Assembly (NCBI GenBank): GCA_011037195.1
Contig: JAAEAF010000351.1
Location: 62,001-126,000, forward strand
Origin: Triatoma infestans
Taxonomy: Eukaryota > Arthropoda > Insecta > Hemiptera > Reduviidae
Length of the DNA stretch: 64,000 nt
Direction: 5' to 3'
The notes below the pieces were generated by a model. It saw only the letters and a list, made by a program, of their open reading frames with translations, did no database searches and was not told where the DNA came from. Both the position numbers and the translations under genes were made by a program. Below, in pieces: positions 31,401-39,437 of this stretch; position 1 is the first letter of the stretch; the number at the start of each line of letters is the position of its first letter.

Positions 31401-33505
31401 ATCTTAGTAATGTCAAGTTGACAGGGGATCTGAACAAAGATTTCGGTAAAATTCTTTAACCAGAAGTGCGACTTTACTTTTTTTGGTTTTAAGTTCGCGA
31501 TTTTCTTGAAGTGCTTTGGGATTTTAGCGATATAATAATAGTCCTTAATATTAGATAACTGCCGTAAAATTTCTTTAAATTGAATACACTTAAGACACTA
31601 TACTTTCTGTTACAAAAGAGGACTTTTACTAAATTAAAATTATACCTTTTTATATCCATATTTCTTGGGTGAAAATAAGGGACAAAAACTTCCCTCCAAT
31701 AGAATGTACGGAAAAATACTCTTTAGCGAGTTATGCGCTAAAAATATCTGAAGAACAGTTCGTTATTTCTACATTTTTTTACTAAACAATTTATTGGAAT
31801 AATAGTTATGAAAAAATTCATTTTGCACTCACGAACCTCAACTCATAACTTTTTCATAGCTTTTCTCGATTTGCTCTAAACCCATTTTAATATTAATAAT
31901 TTTCTTTAAACTTGATAAGCTTAGTATTTTTCAAGGGTGTTTTAGGGGAGCTGCGAATTTAGGCTTAACTAGATATGTTATATCATTAATATATCGTTCC
32001 ACCATCTATTTAAATATGTCCTGAGTTTTCATATTTTTTTTTGTCAGCTAGGAAAATCTTAAAAATTCCAGGGTGCTTTAGAGTTCGCATTAAAAGTATT
32101 TTTTAATTAAAACTGTAATGAGATTCTAGAGAAGTGAATTCGTCTCTTAATCCACCCATCCTTTTTAAAAGTTGGATACCTATCTGTACTGAGAAGAGTA
32201 GTAAAGTGGTCATAAAGCAAAATCTATTGTGATTCAACAGACTCTTGTGGCTCCCTTAGGAATTGTTTGTACATAGAATGTAGTCATCTGTATAATTATT
32301 AGTGGACGTGATGGTTGTGAACTGGAGTTTGCCTATGATGGGCTTGCTAGAACAGCAAACATCAACTACCTCTGCAGGCCATAAGTGATCATGTGAAGTT
32401 GGAGGTATCAGTGTGTGTGTTGTAGGTGTTATATAAAAGTATTTATTGACCGTTGATGAATTATATTATATTTCAAGAAATTTGTTGAGGATCGATCAAG
32501 AAAGAATGAAACCTTCACTAATGCCAACGTTTCGACAGAGTTTCCGTTCTTTATGAAGGCTTTATATAGAGATAGTCGTGAAGATGTGGAGAAAGAATTT
32601 TAGTAAGAATCATTTTCTGTAGATAATTTTAGGCAAGAAACTAGTAACTTTTAATGTTCTTTTTTTGTGTTTCTGCGATGTAACAAATGTGTATGTTTAA
32701 AAATTCTTTCTCCAATATTAAAGCCTTGATAAAGACAGGAAACTCTGTGGAAACGTAAGCATAATTGAAGGTTTCTTTCTTGACCGATCCTCATCAAATT
32801 TCTTCATAATTGTATGTGTTGTTAGGATGGGATACACGCAGGGACGCCAAAATCTCTCTCTACTACAGCTATGCTGATCACCGCGTTAATATCAAATTTC
32901 CTCATTTAGTGCCTTAGTAACGAAACAAGCCAGCCTTTATATAAGGTTGTTCGTATGTTAATCTGGAATTTTATCAACCATTGCAGCCTCATCACATATT
33001 CAGTATTTTGTATGTTTATTTTATAAAATCTATAATGTCTTTAGTGAGAAAAAATAATAAACCTAGAATGAAGAACTTGGTAGGGAAAATATATATAACT
33101 AAGTTAATCAGTCATTTTTTTAACAGGAAAAAAAAGTTTTTGATGTAGATACTGACAAAACCCTTGTTAACGTTAACTCTTAAGCTTTATTTGTCCAAAC
33201 TTCAAGGACATATGTATGTATGTCTAACATTTCTTGTTTGTTTGTTGAAGCTGGAAGAATTAAAAACAAAGCTCAAGGAACATGTAAAGGAAATTGATGA
33301 ATTGAATTCAAAACTGGTTAACGCTCGCAAAAAAGCATTAGCTTATAAAATTGCCTTTACAAAAGTTAAAACCAAAATTCCAGAAAATTATGCAACTATA
33401 GTGGCTGAAATTAAAGACAGAAGGGAAGCTATAGCATTTAAAGAAACTGTTGTAGAACAAAAATTAAGAGCCATTGAGAAGGAACTGGAAGTTCTAAGGA
33501 AATAA
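13993..33505 (+). CDS. asl: Asterless / CEP152 centriole duplication scaffold
   Basis: In known relatives this protein recruits Plk4 to centrioles and builds pericentriolar material. I assembled 19 exons: 13993-14109, 14343-14436, 16166-16333, 16810-16920, 16993-17175, 18338-18426, 18501-18701, 19694-19867, 20709-20949, 21079-21200, 24366-24670, 24759-24973, 25080-25147, 26245-26436, 27274-27481, 27561-27787, 30453-30557, 33127-33165 (tentative) and 33251-33505. All junctions are GT-AG and phases agree, giving about 1,037 residues; fly Asl is of similar size. The N-terminus is acidic (EEEEE and DDLIDEEDDDAS, residues 23-60), like the Plk4-binding region of the family. The rest is coiled coil. 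Residues 380-500 (NDLEQYESVSRL, then DDIILKLKDELHR) match the CEP152 blocks EISLYESAAKLG and EFILKLKAEVQR. Exon 4's acceptor (weak tract) and the 39-base exon 18 are the least certain; skipping exon 18 keeps the frame. The last exon ends ELEVLRK and a stop. Confidence 0.85.
14870..15605 (+). repeat. High-copy noncoding interspersed repeat, near full-length copy
   Basis: It contains the recurring phrases of the family in order: TTTCCGGTCAACTGATTTTC, AACTCGGAATTT, AAATGAATTTTCTCAGAGAA, AGTGGTACTTCCGATTGAGG, GTGAAAACTCGATATCGAAA and a terminal TACTTCCTCTTACTATG. No coding capacity is seen. It lies in asl intron 2. Other copies and fragments occur at 27.9, 28.7, 31.2, 37.6, 48.0, 52.9, 57.9, 59.3, 61.1 and 63 kb. 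Confidence 0.8.
15686..15838 (+). repeat. tRNA-derived SINE, copy 3 (5' truncated)
   Basis: It carries CACGCGGAGGAACCAGG, a B box decayed to GGTTTGAATCC, TGCTGCCCTTAGATTTT, a CACTGCCCGGAG body and CACTGAGAAGGCCCCGAG, all shared with the other SINE copies. It lies in asl intron 2 just after the interspersed repeat. Confidence 0.7.
16553..17562 (+). repeat. Pair of about 50-base direct repeats
   Basis: GGCAATGGCACTTTGAACTT at about 16,553-16,604 recurs as GACAATGGCATTTTGAACTT at about 17,515-17,562. Both continue with TTCTTATTTCAACAAGCAAA. They flank asl exons 4 and 5, so the two exons lie between direct repeats. What the element is remains unknown. Confidence 0.75.
18880..18990 (+). repeat. 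Decayed hammerhead-like repeat arm, family A
   Basis: AACATCCTAAATAGGGCGAA followed by CCGCTGTCGATGATCACAAG aligns with the family A arm (CATCCTGATGATGGGCGAAC then CCGGTCGATGACCACAA). The core CTGATGA is lost, so no ribozyme activity is expected. It lies in asl intron 7. Confidence 0.5.
19314..19352 (+). repeat. Hammerhead-like core, family A, mutated
   Basis: CATCCTGAAGATGATCAAAC then CCCAAAACTGGTTGAT keeps the order stem I, CTGAAGA (fits CUGANGA), linker, AAAA in place of GAAA, ACTGGT, GAT. Stem II pairing is poor. A relic in asl intron 7. Confidence 0.5.
19530..19650 (+). repeat. Hammerhead-like repeat, family C, copy 1
   Basis: CTCTGAAGAAGCTCATTGCA then ACATGGGCGACACGTCGG. The CTGAAGA core fits CUGANGA. 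A stem II forms between GCTCAT and ATGGGC, then GACA replaces GAAA, followed by CGTC. The 3' flank (TTTTTAGAAAACCATTGACGCG and GGAAACTCAGTGTTTTTC) is shared with the copy at 23,180. Confidence 0.6.
20521..20660 (+). repeat. Decayed family B repeat
   Basis: ACATTGGATGAGAATCCGGA and AACAACGGATAAAATCATAG match the 25,700-25,880 copy of family B (GACGATGGATGAAAATCCG and TACGACGGATAAAATACC). The core is damaged. It lies in asl intron 8. Confidence 0.5.
21624..21803. repeat. Inverted foldback with hammerhead-like arms, family A
   Basis: Outer arms ATATTTTCCGTGATAGCCTG and its inverse at 21,774-21,803 pair. A minus-strand core at 21659-21695 reads CTCATGA (one change from CTGATGA), hairpin of GGGTG and CGCCC, GAAA. 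The right arm retains CCGGTCGATGACC but has lost the catalytic core. It lies in the 3.2 kb asl intron 10. Confidence 0.75.
22217..22351. mobile_element. Small MITE-like foldback
   Basis: The left arm starts TGTTTGGGAAGGTTGGACAG and continues AAGAGAAAACTTAAATT. The right arm is its near-perfect inverse, ending CTGTCCAACTTCCCCAAACA. The arms are about 55 bases with a short AT-rich loop. It has no coding capacity and resembles a non-autonomous DNA transposon. I could not identify a target duplication with certainty. Confidence 0.65.
23160..23280 (+). repeat. Hammerhead-like repeat, family C, copy 2
   Basis: ATCCTGGAAATGCCCATTGC then AATATGGGCGAAACGTCGG. Here the GAAA and stem III (ACGT) plus C are intact while CTGANGA has decayed to CTGGAAA. 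Stem II GCCCAT pairs with ATGGGC. The 3' flank matches copy 1. It lies in asl intron 10. Confidence 0.6.
23440..23665 (+). pseudogene. Decayed partial copy of asl exon 11
   Basis: From about 23,505 the sequence TATCATTGCAAGAACAATTA, then ACAGAAGAATTTTTAATGCAG, ATGTACAATTTCATG and GACCATCTAGCTAT matches asl exon 11 around 24,530-24,660 (TCTTTACAAGAACAATTAAA, GAGGAATTTAATAAGCAG, ATGTACAGTTTCATG, GACCATCTAGCTTT). It has indels and stops, so it is not translated as part of asl. The GTAAAT following ATAAG could mimic a splice donor, but no acceptor fits the needed phase. Confidence 0.8.
25310..25395 (-). repeat. Decayed hammerhead-like repeat arm
   Basis: On the minus strand CTGTGAAGATGATAAAAAAT then CAGGAACCGGTCAGAATT keeps a disrupted core and the ACCGGTC end typical of these repeats. 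It is a relic in asl intron 13. Confidence 0.45.
25700..25885 (+). repeat. Hammerhead-like repeat, family B, copy 1
   Basis: About 25,789-25,823 reads GCTCTGACGATGGATGAAAA then TCCGAAACCGATAAGG. The elements are CTGACGA (CUGANGA), stem II GGAT with ATCC, GAAA, and ACCGAT in place of ACCGGT. Flanks (GAAGTGAACTCTCTACACGA before, TACGACGGATAAAATACCGG after) recur in inverse at 62,580-62,760. It lies in asl intron 13. Confidence 0.65.
26684..26937. repeat. Long palindrome with two facing hammerhead-like cores, family A
   Basis: Arms of about 113 bases (26684-26797 and 26825-26937) pair almost perfectly around a 27-base loop. The minus-strand core (26762 to 26725) is canonical: CATC, CTGATGA, T, GGGC/GCCC hairpin with GAAC loop, GAAA, ACCGGT, C, GATG, with CATC/GATG as stem I. 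The plus-strand core (26860-26897) differs by AAAA for GAAA and CAATG for CGATG. It lies in asl intron 14, so the pre-mRNA should form a long hairpin. Confidence 0.85.
27920..28535 (+). repeat. High-copy noncoding interspersed repeat
   Basis: Same order of phrases as the copy at 14,870: CACTTCCGGTTTACTAATTT, TGAATTTTTCCAGAGAAATG, GTGGTACGTCCGGTTTAGG, GTGAAAACGATATCGAAAAT and TTCCTCTTACTAGGAAGAAG. It includes a CATA/CA simple repeat at about 28,376-28,402. A second, partial copy follows at about 28,690-29,120. Both are in asl intron 16. Confidence 0.75.
29120..30452 (+). other. asl intron 16 remainder, nothing recognised
   Basis: AT-rich sequence with no similarity to a gene or to the repeat families of this window that I can support. 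Confidence 0.5.
30600..30735 (-). repeat. Hammerhead-like repeat, family B, copy 2
   Basis: The minus strand of 30,683-30,718 reads CTTACTCTAACGATGGATGA then AAATCCGAAATAGTCAG. The core CTAACGA is one change from CTGACGA, stem II GGAT with ATCC is kept, and GAAA is kept. The flank TTGAATATGTGGTTGAGTCC is shared with 7,700 and 62,580. It begins 43 bases after asl exon 17. Confidence 0.6.
30808..30990 (+). repeat. tRNA-derived SINE, copy 4
   Basis: The clearest head: GGGGATTAGCTCAGTGATTA (A box) and GAGATCGAGTCC (B box), then TGCTGCCC, CTCACTGTCCAACAGCCGG, CTCCTCGGAGCGCC, TTGTTGGTGCGCC and an AATAAT tail. It lies in asl intron 17. Confidence 0.8.
31210..31640 (-). repeat. High-copy interspersed repeat, inverted partial copy
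   Basis: It reads in reverse relative to the 14,870 copy: AACCCGGAAATCTCTTTTTG, a TGTGTGTGTG tract, then ACCAGAAGTGCGACTTTAC. No coding capacity. It lies in asl intron 17. Confidence 0.6.
32466..32815. repeat. Inverted foldback with degenerate hammerhead-like arms, family D
   Basis: The left arm GAAATTTGTTGAGGATCGAT, CAAGAAAGAATGAAACCTTC and CCAACGTTTCGACAGAGTTT recurs inverted on the right as GAAACTCTGTGGAAACGTAA, TTGAAGGTTTCTTTCTTGAC and ATCCTCATCAAATTTC. Read outward, each arm gives CTTGATAAAGACAG or a variant, a hairpin closing on CTGTC, GAAA and CGTTGG. This keeps the hammerhead layout but has CUUGAUAA rather than CUGANGA. It lies in asl intron 17. Confidence 0.6.
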
Positions 33506-34600
33506 GAAACTTTTAATTTTTATTTAAAGAGTTAAATGTATAGTAATTGATTTTTTTAATCGAAAAAACTTTGTACATAGAATTGTATAAAAGCAAATAT
33601 ATAATTGTTTATAATTAATATTAATTAAGACTTTACTGACAGTTATAAAACTTGACTTTTAAAAAACCGGATTTGTAAACCATCACATAGAAATAACTCG
33701 TATACAAATAAAAATCCCATCATATTACAAAACATACTGCCTTCAGATTGGTTGAGACCTTGTTTAGTGGTTTAGTATGAAATAACGTTTGACTATATTA
33801 CAATATGCTTCTCTTCAGGGTTATTTTATTTTTTACCAATTTTATAGGCAAAAAGCAAGGTTGTAGAATAAAATTGAGAGACCGAAGTTCCCTCTTTTCT
33901 AATAACTATCGCAAAGAAGCCTTTGCAAAGAAACCTTTTTATAAAAAGCGATGACGCAGTCTCAACCCGAGCACCCTAGTAGCGTTAAAATTAAATCCCA
34001 TCAGATTATTTTTACCCCTAATGCCAATTTATAAATTAAAATATTTTCGTGCAATAATGAGCGTACTTTTACACAAGTCGAAATTTCGAAAATACAATTT
34101 TCTATTTATATGCATGTACAAATTCGTAATAAATGTAAATAATAAATATTACTTTATGAATAATTTAATTTATTTCTCCTTAAATTCAACTCAATGAAAT
34201 ATTTTCTTTTGATGAATTGTGACTTCTTTTCAATATGAAAATTATGTTCCAACCAGTAATTGTTTGAATTGAAACAAGCTAAAAATTTTAATTCTTTCAA
34301 TAAGGAAGCTGATCTAAATATTAGCAAGTGGTTCGTGTCAGCTGCAAGAACAAAGATTAAATAGTAATCTGTATGTATCTTTATTGCTTATAAACAAACG
34401 TTATAGCAAGGAGTTTGATTTACAAAACAAAAATAGAAATACAATTACTCTTTCATAACAGAACAGAAATATTTCAGAGTATTTTAAGATTCAACGAAAT
34501 TAAATATATTTAATGTAAATATTTACTTCACTGTGCAATAATACCTAAGGTTGGAATAAACATAAAATCCAACTAGAAATAATTTTTTTTAATTTAAGAG
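33506..34600 (+). other. asl 3' UTR and intergenic sequence
   Basis: A polyadenylation-type AATAAA occurs at about 33,707-33,712, about 200 bases after the asl stop, and further AATAAA-like sites at about 34,130-34,150. Nothing else is recognised before the LINE relic that starts near 34,600. Confidence 0.5.
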
Positions 34601-37261
34601 ATTTTTGTACGAAAAAATATAAATAATTTTGTGCCCATATTCTATTCCAAGTAAGTGCTCAATATTTTCCTTTTTGGCATTATTTACAAATAAATATTTA
34701 CTGATATAATCATTTGTAAACATTGAGAATATAGGGCACTCCAGTATGAAATGTAGAATATCATGTCTGATTCAGATCACATAAATGACAGAGATCTTCG
34801 CTATTCAATTTAAAGATATCATTATTGATATCCATCGCAGCTGAGCTATTAACCTTATTCTATTAATATGAATATTGAATTCTAAATAAGTATTTCTCAG
34901 ACAGTCCTCAACCGCTTACATTTCTATAATATAAGTTAAAATTAGAATTTACGGCTTTTTGAATGTCCATACTTAGTAAGTAATTTTTTAGTTTTTCTAC
35001 AGCGCTCTTTCTATTAACTCTGATTTATCCATATATCTTCGGCTCCTGTTGCACTAAGAAGCTTCTTAAGTTCACGAGCCCAGTTAAATCGCATTGTTTG
35101 GGTACCCACTTTTCTACCAATCTAGATAACATAATTTTTGCAGCTACCAATCAGAGCCATACTTAATAATTTAATCCACCAATCATACATTCTATTGAAG
35201 ATTTTGCACAAAACATGAGTGCGGTTCGCTTCCAGGAGGGCATAAGCATTAGGAGTATTGGGCGGCAATCGCAAAAATTGTTTGAAAAACTTCAGTTGAC
35301 CAATCTCAATTAAATCTGGATACTGACAGCCCCAAATTTCGGCCATGTACAAAAGAATACACTCTGACATCGCGCCGAATAAATAGCACTTAGAGTTCCA
35401 AGCATCCGATTTGCTCTTTCTAAGTAACTGCATGACTGATGCGTGGGCTACAGCATATTTTGCAATAAAAGCCAAACTAGCCTGCCTAAAGCTAGGATAT
35501 GGGAACCCCAAATAGTTAAAACAACTGCAGCGCTGCAAAATCGAATTTTCAAAATAAAAATTCCTTATCTTTCCAATTCGACCCCCTTTATGACACCAAT
35601 ATAACTGCCTTCCTTGTATTTAATGTTAAACCATTTAATTTACAATGTTCTGCCAGTATATTTAATTTGCGCTGCGTATCATGCCAAGGCTGACATAGAA
35701 TAGTCATATCATCGGCGTAAAGCAGAAAACTGAGATCTCTGTTATCCTTAATGTTAATTCCGGTAATGTTTCGATCATTAAAAAAGGTTACCACATATGA
35801 GACATACAAGGAAAATAGCAAAGAAGACAATACCTCCCCTTGAAGAACGCCCTTTGAGACGGATATATAATTAGATTCAACGGTGCCCTCTACAATTTTA
35901 AAGCTGGCGTTATTGTAAAGATTCATTATAAGCCTTAAACATTTACCGCTTATTCCAAGATTGTACAACTTATGCCACAATATTAAGTGGGGCACCGAGT
36001 CGAAAGCTCTTTGAAAGTCTAGGAAAATCAAGAATACTTTTCTTTTTTTCAATCTGAGGTGAACATTAATGGCGGCAAAAAGCACGAAAATATTATCTCT
36101 GCACTCTCGATTTTTTCTAAACCCCATCTGTTCTTCTGGTATAAAATCCCTTGATTCCACCCAGTCAGACAACCTGTTATAAATAATAGAGGTAAATATC
36201 TTTGTAATGGAACTAAACATTGCAATCCCACTATAATTATATAGGTTTGACGGATCCCCTTTTTTATGAAATAATTAATTTTATTTTCGCCCATTGTACA
36301 GGAATATTTTCACATATTTAATAGATAATTTAACGATTTTTCATCTAACTTTTTGTAGCACTCATTAGGGATCAAATCGAACCCAGTTGCCTTATTATTT
36401 TTACAACTATTAATGCTTTGCATTAATTCTTCAAAAGAAATTTCACGATCAAGTTCAGGATGATAAAAATTAAAGAACATTAATTCATTAGTGAATTTTG
36501 AAGGGAGAATATCTTTATAAATTTTTTCCCACTGCTGCACAGTGATGGGGCCTAATTTAAAGACCTTAGATTTATAAAAGTTTACAGTTGACCAAAAGTC
36601 AGATGGGTTTTTAACATTTCTCAACATATTTATTTTTTCAAAATACTTGAATTTACAGTTCTTTATCAACAGTTTAAGGGTTAACAGCTTATAGGCTTTT
36701 TTAGCTTCAATATATCTTTGTATTACTTCATAATTGTAATGGGACTACCTACATTCCTTATATAATTTTCTAGTTAATTTCTTTTGAGTATAACACTCCT
36801 CTGTGATCCATGGCTTATTAGAATTTGTCTTAGCAAGAGTAAATTGTTTCAAACTCAAAATATTGGAATTAAACATAGAATTTAACACAGCATCACAGAA
36901 GTTTATATAAAGCTTTTCAGCAGAAGCACTCTCATAAGAGACCAAATTGGACTGCTTCATACGGGCATTAAATTCATTTAAGTTATTACTTGATTTATTA
37001 AAAATTGGAATTTGATTATCATTAGAGTAGTTAAGCTATGATGATAAATCTACATTATCTACAGATTCTAAGTTTAATGACAACAAGCACAGAGATTGGT
37101 GTTACATTTCCAATTTTAAAATCTTTAACATAATTCAGACAACCATAAGATATCCATACTAAATCAATAATACTTTGGCCTTGCTGTCCGATAAAAGTAT
37201 AATTTGCAGGAAAATCATTATACAATCGGCCATTACATACGAACGTACTATAGAGTTCCAT
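34600..37261 (-). pseudogene. Defective non-LTR retrotransposon (LINE) with endonuclease and reverse transcriptase pieces
   Basis: Read right to left on the minus strand: an AP-endonuclease C-terminal piece (37055-37261, with YTFIGQQGQSIIDLVW), a linker, a piece with NNKATGFDLIPNECYK (36310-36669), then the main reverse transcriptase block (35588-36220). That block has LIFLDFQRAFDSVPH, GVLQGEVLSSLLFSLYV and the catalytic LLYADDMTIL. Next comes a thumb/C-terminal block (35122-35538, with MAEIWGCQYPDLIEI and LRLPPNTPNAYA), ending near 34,750 with a Cys-rich CHLCDL piece. Frames are broken by stops and frameshifts, and the N-terminal half of the endonuclease is missing. The layout is that of an APE-type LINE; the clade is not assigned. 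Confidence 0.88.
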
Positions 37262-39437
37262 GATATCTACTAATCTGGAGCCCCTATCGTATATGAAAAG
37301 ATGAATAAGGATTTAGACAAATCACGGGTTAGCTTACAAACTTGTAACTTTTTAGCTAGAGGAAAATATATACGAATATCCTCTTTTCCTAAAAATCTGT
37401 TAGAAACACTCACGCGATTATCTTTTATTCTAATTATTAGAATTAAATCAAGAAATTTTCTTTAAAATTGCAACATTACTAGGTTTAGTTGGGCTGGCCG
37501 TAAAAATGAGGTGGTGGGAATTATCTTTCTCAAAACCAACAAAGCTTGTGCAAATTTAAACTAACTGACAGATTCCCAATAACCCCTGTAAAATCAATTT
37601 TTTTTTTTTTTTTTTTTAAATGTTTCAAATAATGGTGATACGTTTGTGTCTGTGCAGAAAATATAACAAGTTCAAAGAAAATCGTTGTAAACTTTTGTGA
37701 CAAAATTTCAAAAAACTTAAATTCGGTAATATCGCACTTTCGGTTAACCGATTTTTTTCAAATATGGAATTCTAACATGCTATTAATAATACATTAATAT
37801 TATGCAAGTGGTGAAATCATACATTATACTGATTGTAATTTGCAGGTGGCATTGTGCTACTATTCTCCCGAAACCCTTGCAAAATCAATTTCCCAGGAAA
37901 ATGTTTCAAATAAAGATGATAAATATTTATGTATGTAAATAGTATACGAAGTTTAAAGAACCAATTTTTTATGCTTCTTAGTCACCATTTTCCGTCACCC
38001 CATTATCCTCCTATTTTTCTTCTTTCTATTGAGGGATCCTCAAATTATTATTTTAAAGGCGAAATTCCCAAAATTTGAAGTGAATATAGTACTCTTGTTA
38101 ACAGTAACAGGAAAATTTACAATACTTTGTGGATCTGTAATCTGCAGAGAGATCAAAATGTTTGAATGTTGGGGGAAAATCAGTTAAAAATACGAATGGT
38201 TATGTTCAAATATGCAAAAAATGTATTCGTGAAATGCAATAAAAATAATTATAGTAATTGCTGAAAATTCCTAGATTCAGGTAACGAGGGTCAATTATCC
38301 GATCAGCTTATGTTACAAATTTAGAAGTGCAAAATGGTGGTTTTAGGTAAATTTCAACTTAAAATATCTTTCCACTCTTACAAATTGCAATCTTCAAAAC
38401 TTTAAAAAAGTACTCTAATTATTATATAGGATAACTATTTGAGACAAATGTGGCATTGAGGGACTAAATGTATGGCAAAACTGTAGGTAAATCGAAGTGT
38501 TTAAGTATAGGAGAAAAATAATTACAGAAATTGTTCATTCTCCTTCATAAAATAGGTGCTCTTAAAATCAAGCAATGGTGATCAAGTATCTGACAAAGTC
38601 ACTGTATCATTAGTATTATAAAAATAAAATCTGGTGGAGCTTCTTTCTGATATTAAATATTACATACGTTTGGAAAGTTTATACACAATACAGAGCATTT
38701 ATGCAATAGTCTTGGGTACCTGCGAAGTGTAACATTCCTTTTAAAGTACTGGTTTCTAATTTCCTGTCCTTAATTATACAGTTTATTCAATTAAAATATA
38801 ATACAAACAATAAACACATGAAGTTCAAGTTACTTTATTTTATACTCCAAAAATAACTGTGACAAATCGAATTTCATTCAATTTTTGGACTTGACCAATC
38901 TTAATTGCAAAAATCCCTTAAAAGTTATTACTTAAAATATTAGACAAAGTATTTATCACTTAAAAGTTAAACAAAGTATTCTATGTAATTAGTAATTAGA
39001 ATAATTTATAAATTATATTCTAAATGTAATAATAATGAGTATTTATACAATAATATTTACACATATATTATTCTAACATGAAAATTAAAAAAAAAATTAT
39101 TTCTGTTCATTTGAGAAAACAAATCTATTTATATCATTAAGTTTTCCTATCTGTTCTGCTCAATTTATATAATACTTGCACAATATTTGCATAATAAATT
39201 ATGGCTTTAAAACGTCTCACAGCCTCTCAAATATATATACACACATTAGGGAATTATTAATATATATTATTTTCATAAATTTAAATTAAGAATTAAAGCA
39301 TGAACAAGAAATGTTTCTTAAAAGTCACCAAATATAAAGAATTAACATAGTTGAGTCCAGAACATAAGATACTAAATTCAAATACCCTTTATGGATACGA
39401 GCCTTTAATAAATCGCCTAACAATATAATTACATTAT
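37262..39437. other. Intergenic stretch with interspersed-repeat fragments; probable CNOT10 3' UTR
   Basis: Fragments of the high-copy repeat are visible near 37,490-38,110 (ATCGCACTTTCGGTTAACCG and repeated AATGTTTCAAATAA). On the minus strand an AATAAA lies near 38,835 (plus strand TTTATTTTATACTCC), a plausible CNOT10 polyadenylation site about 600 bases after its stop. Nothing else is supported. Confidence 0.45.
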
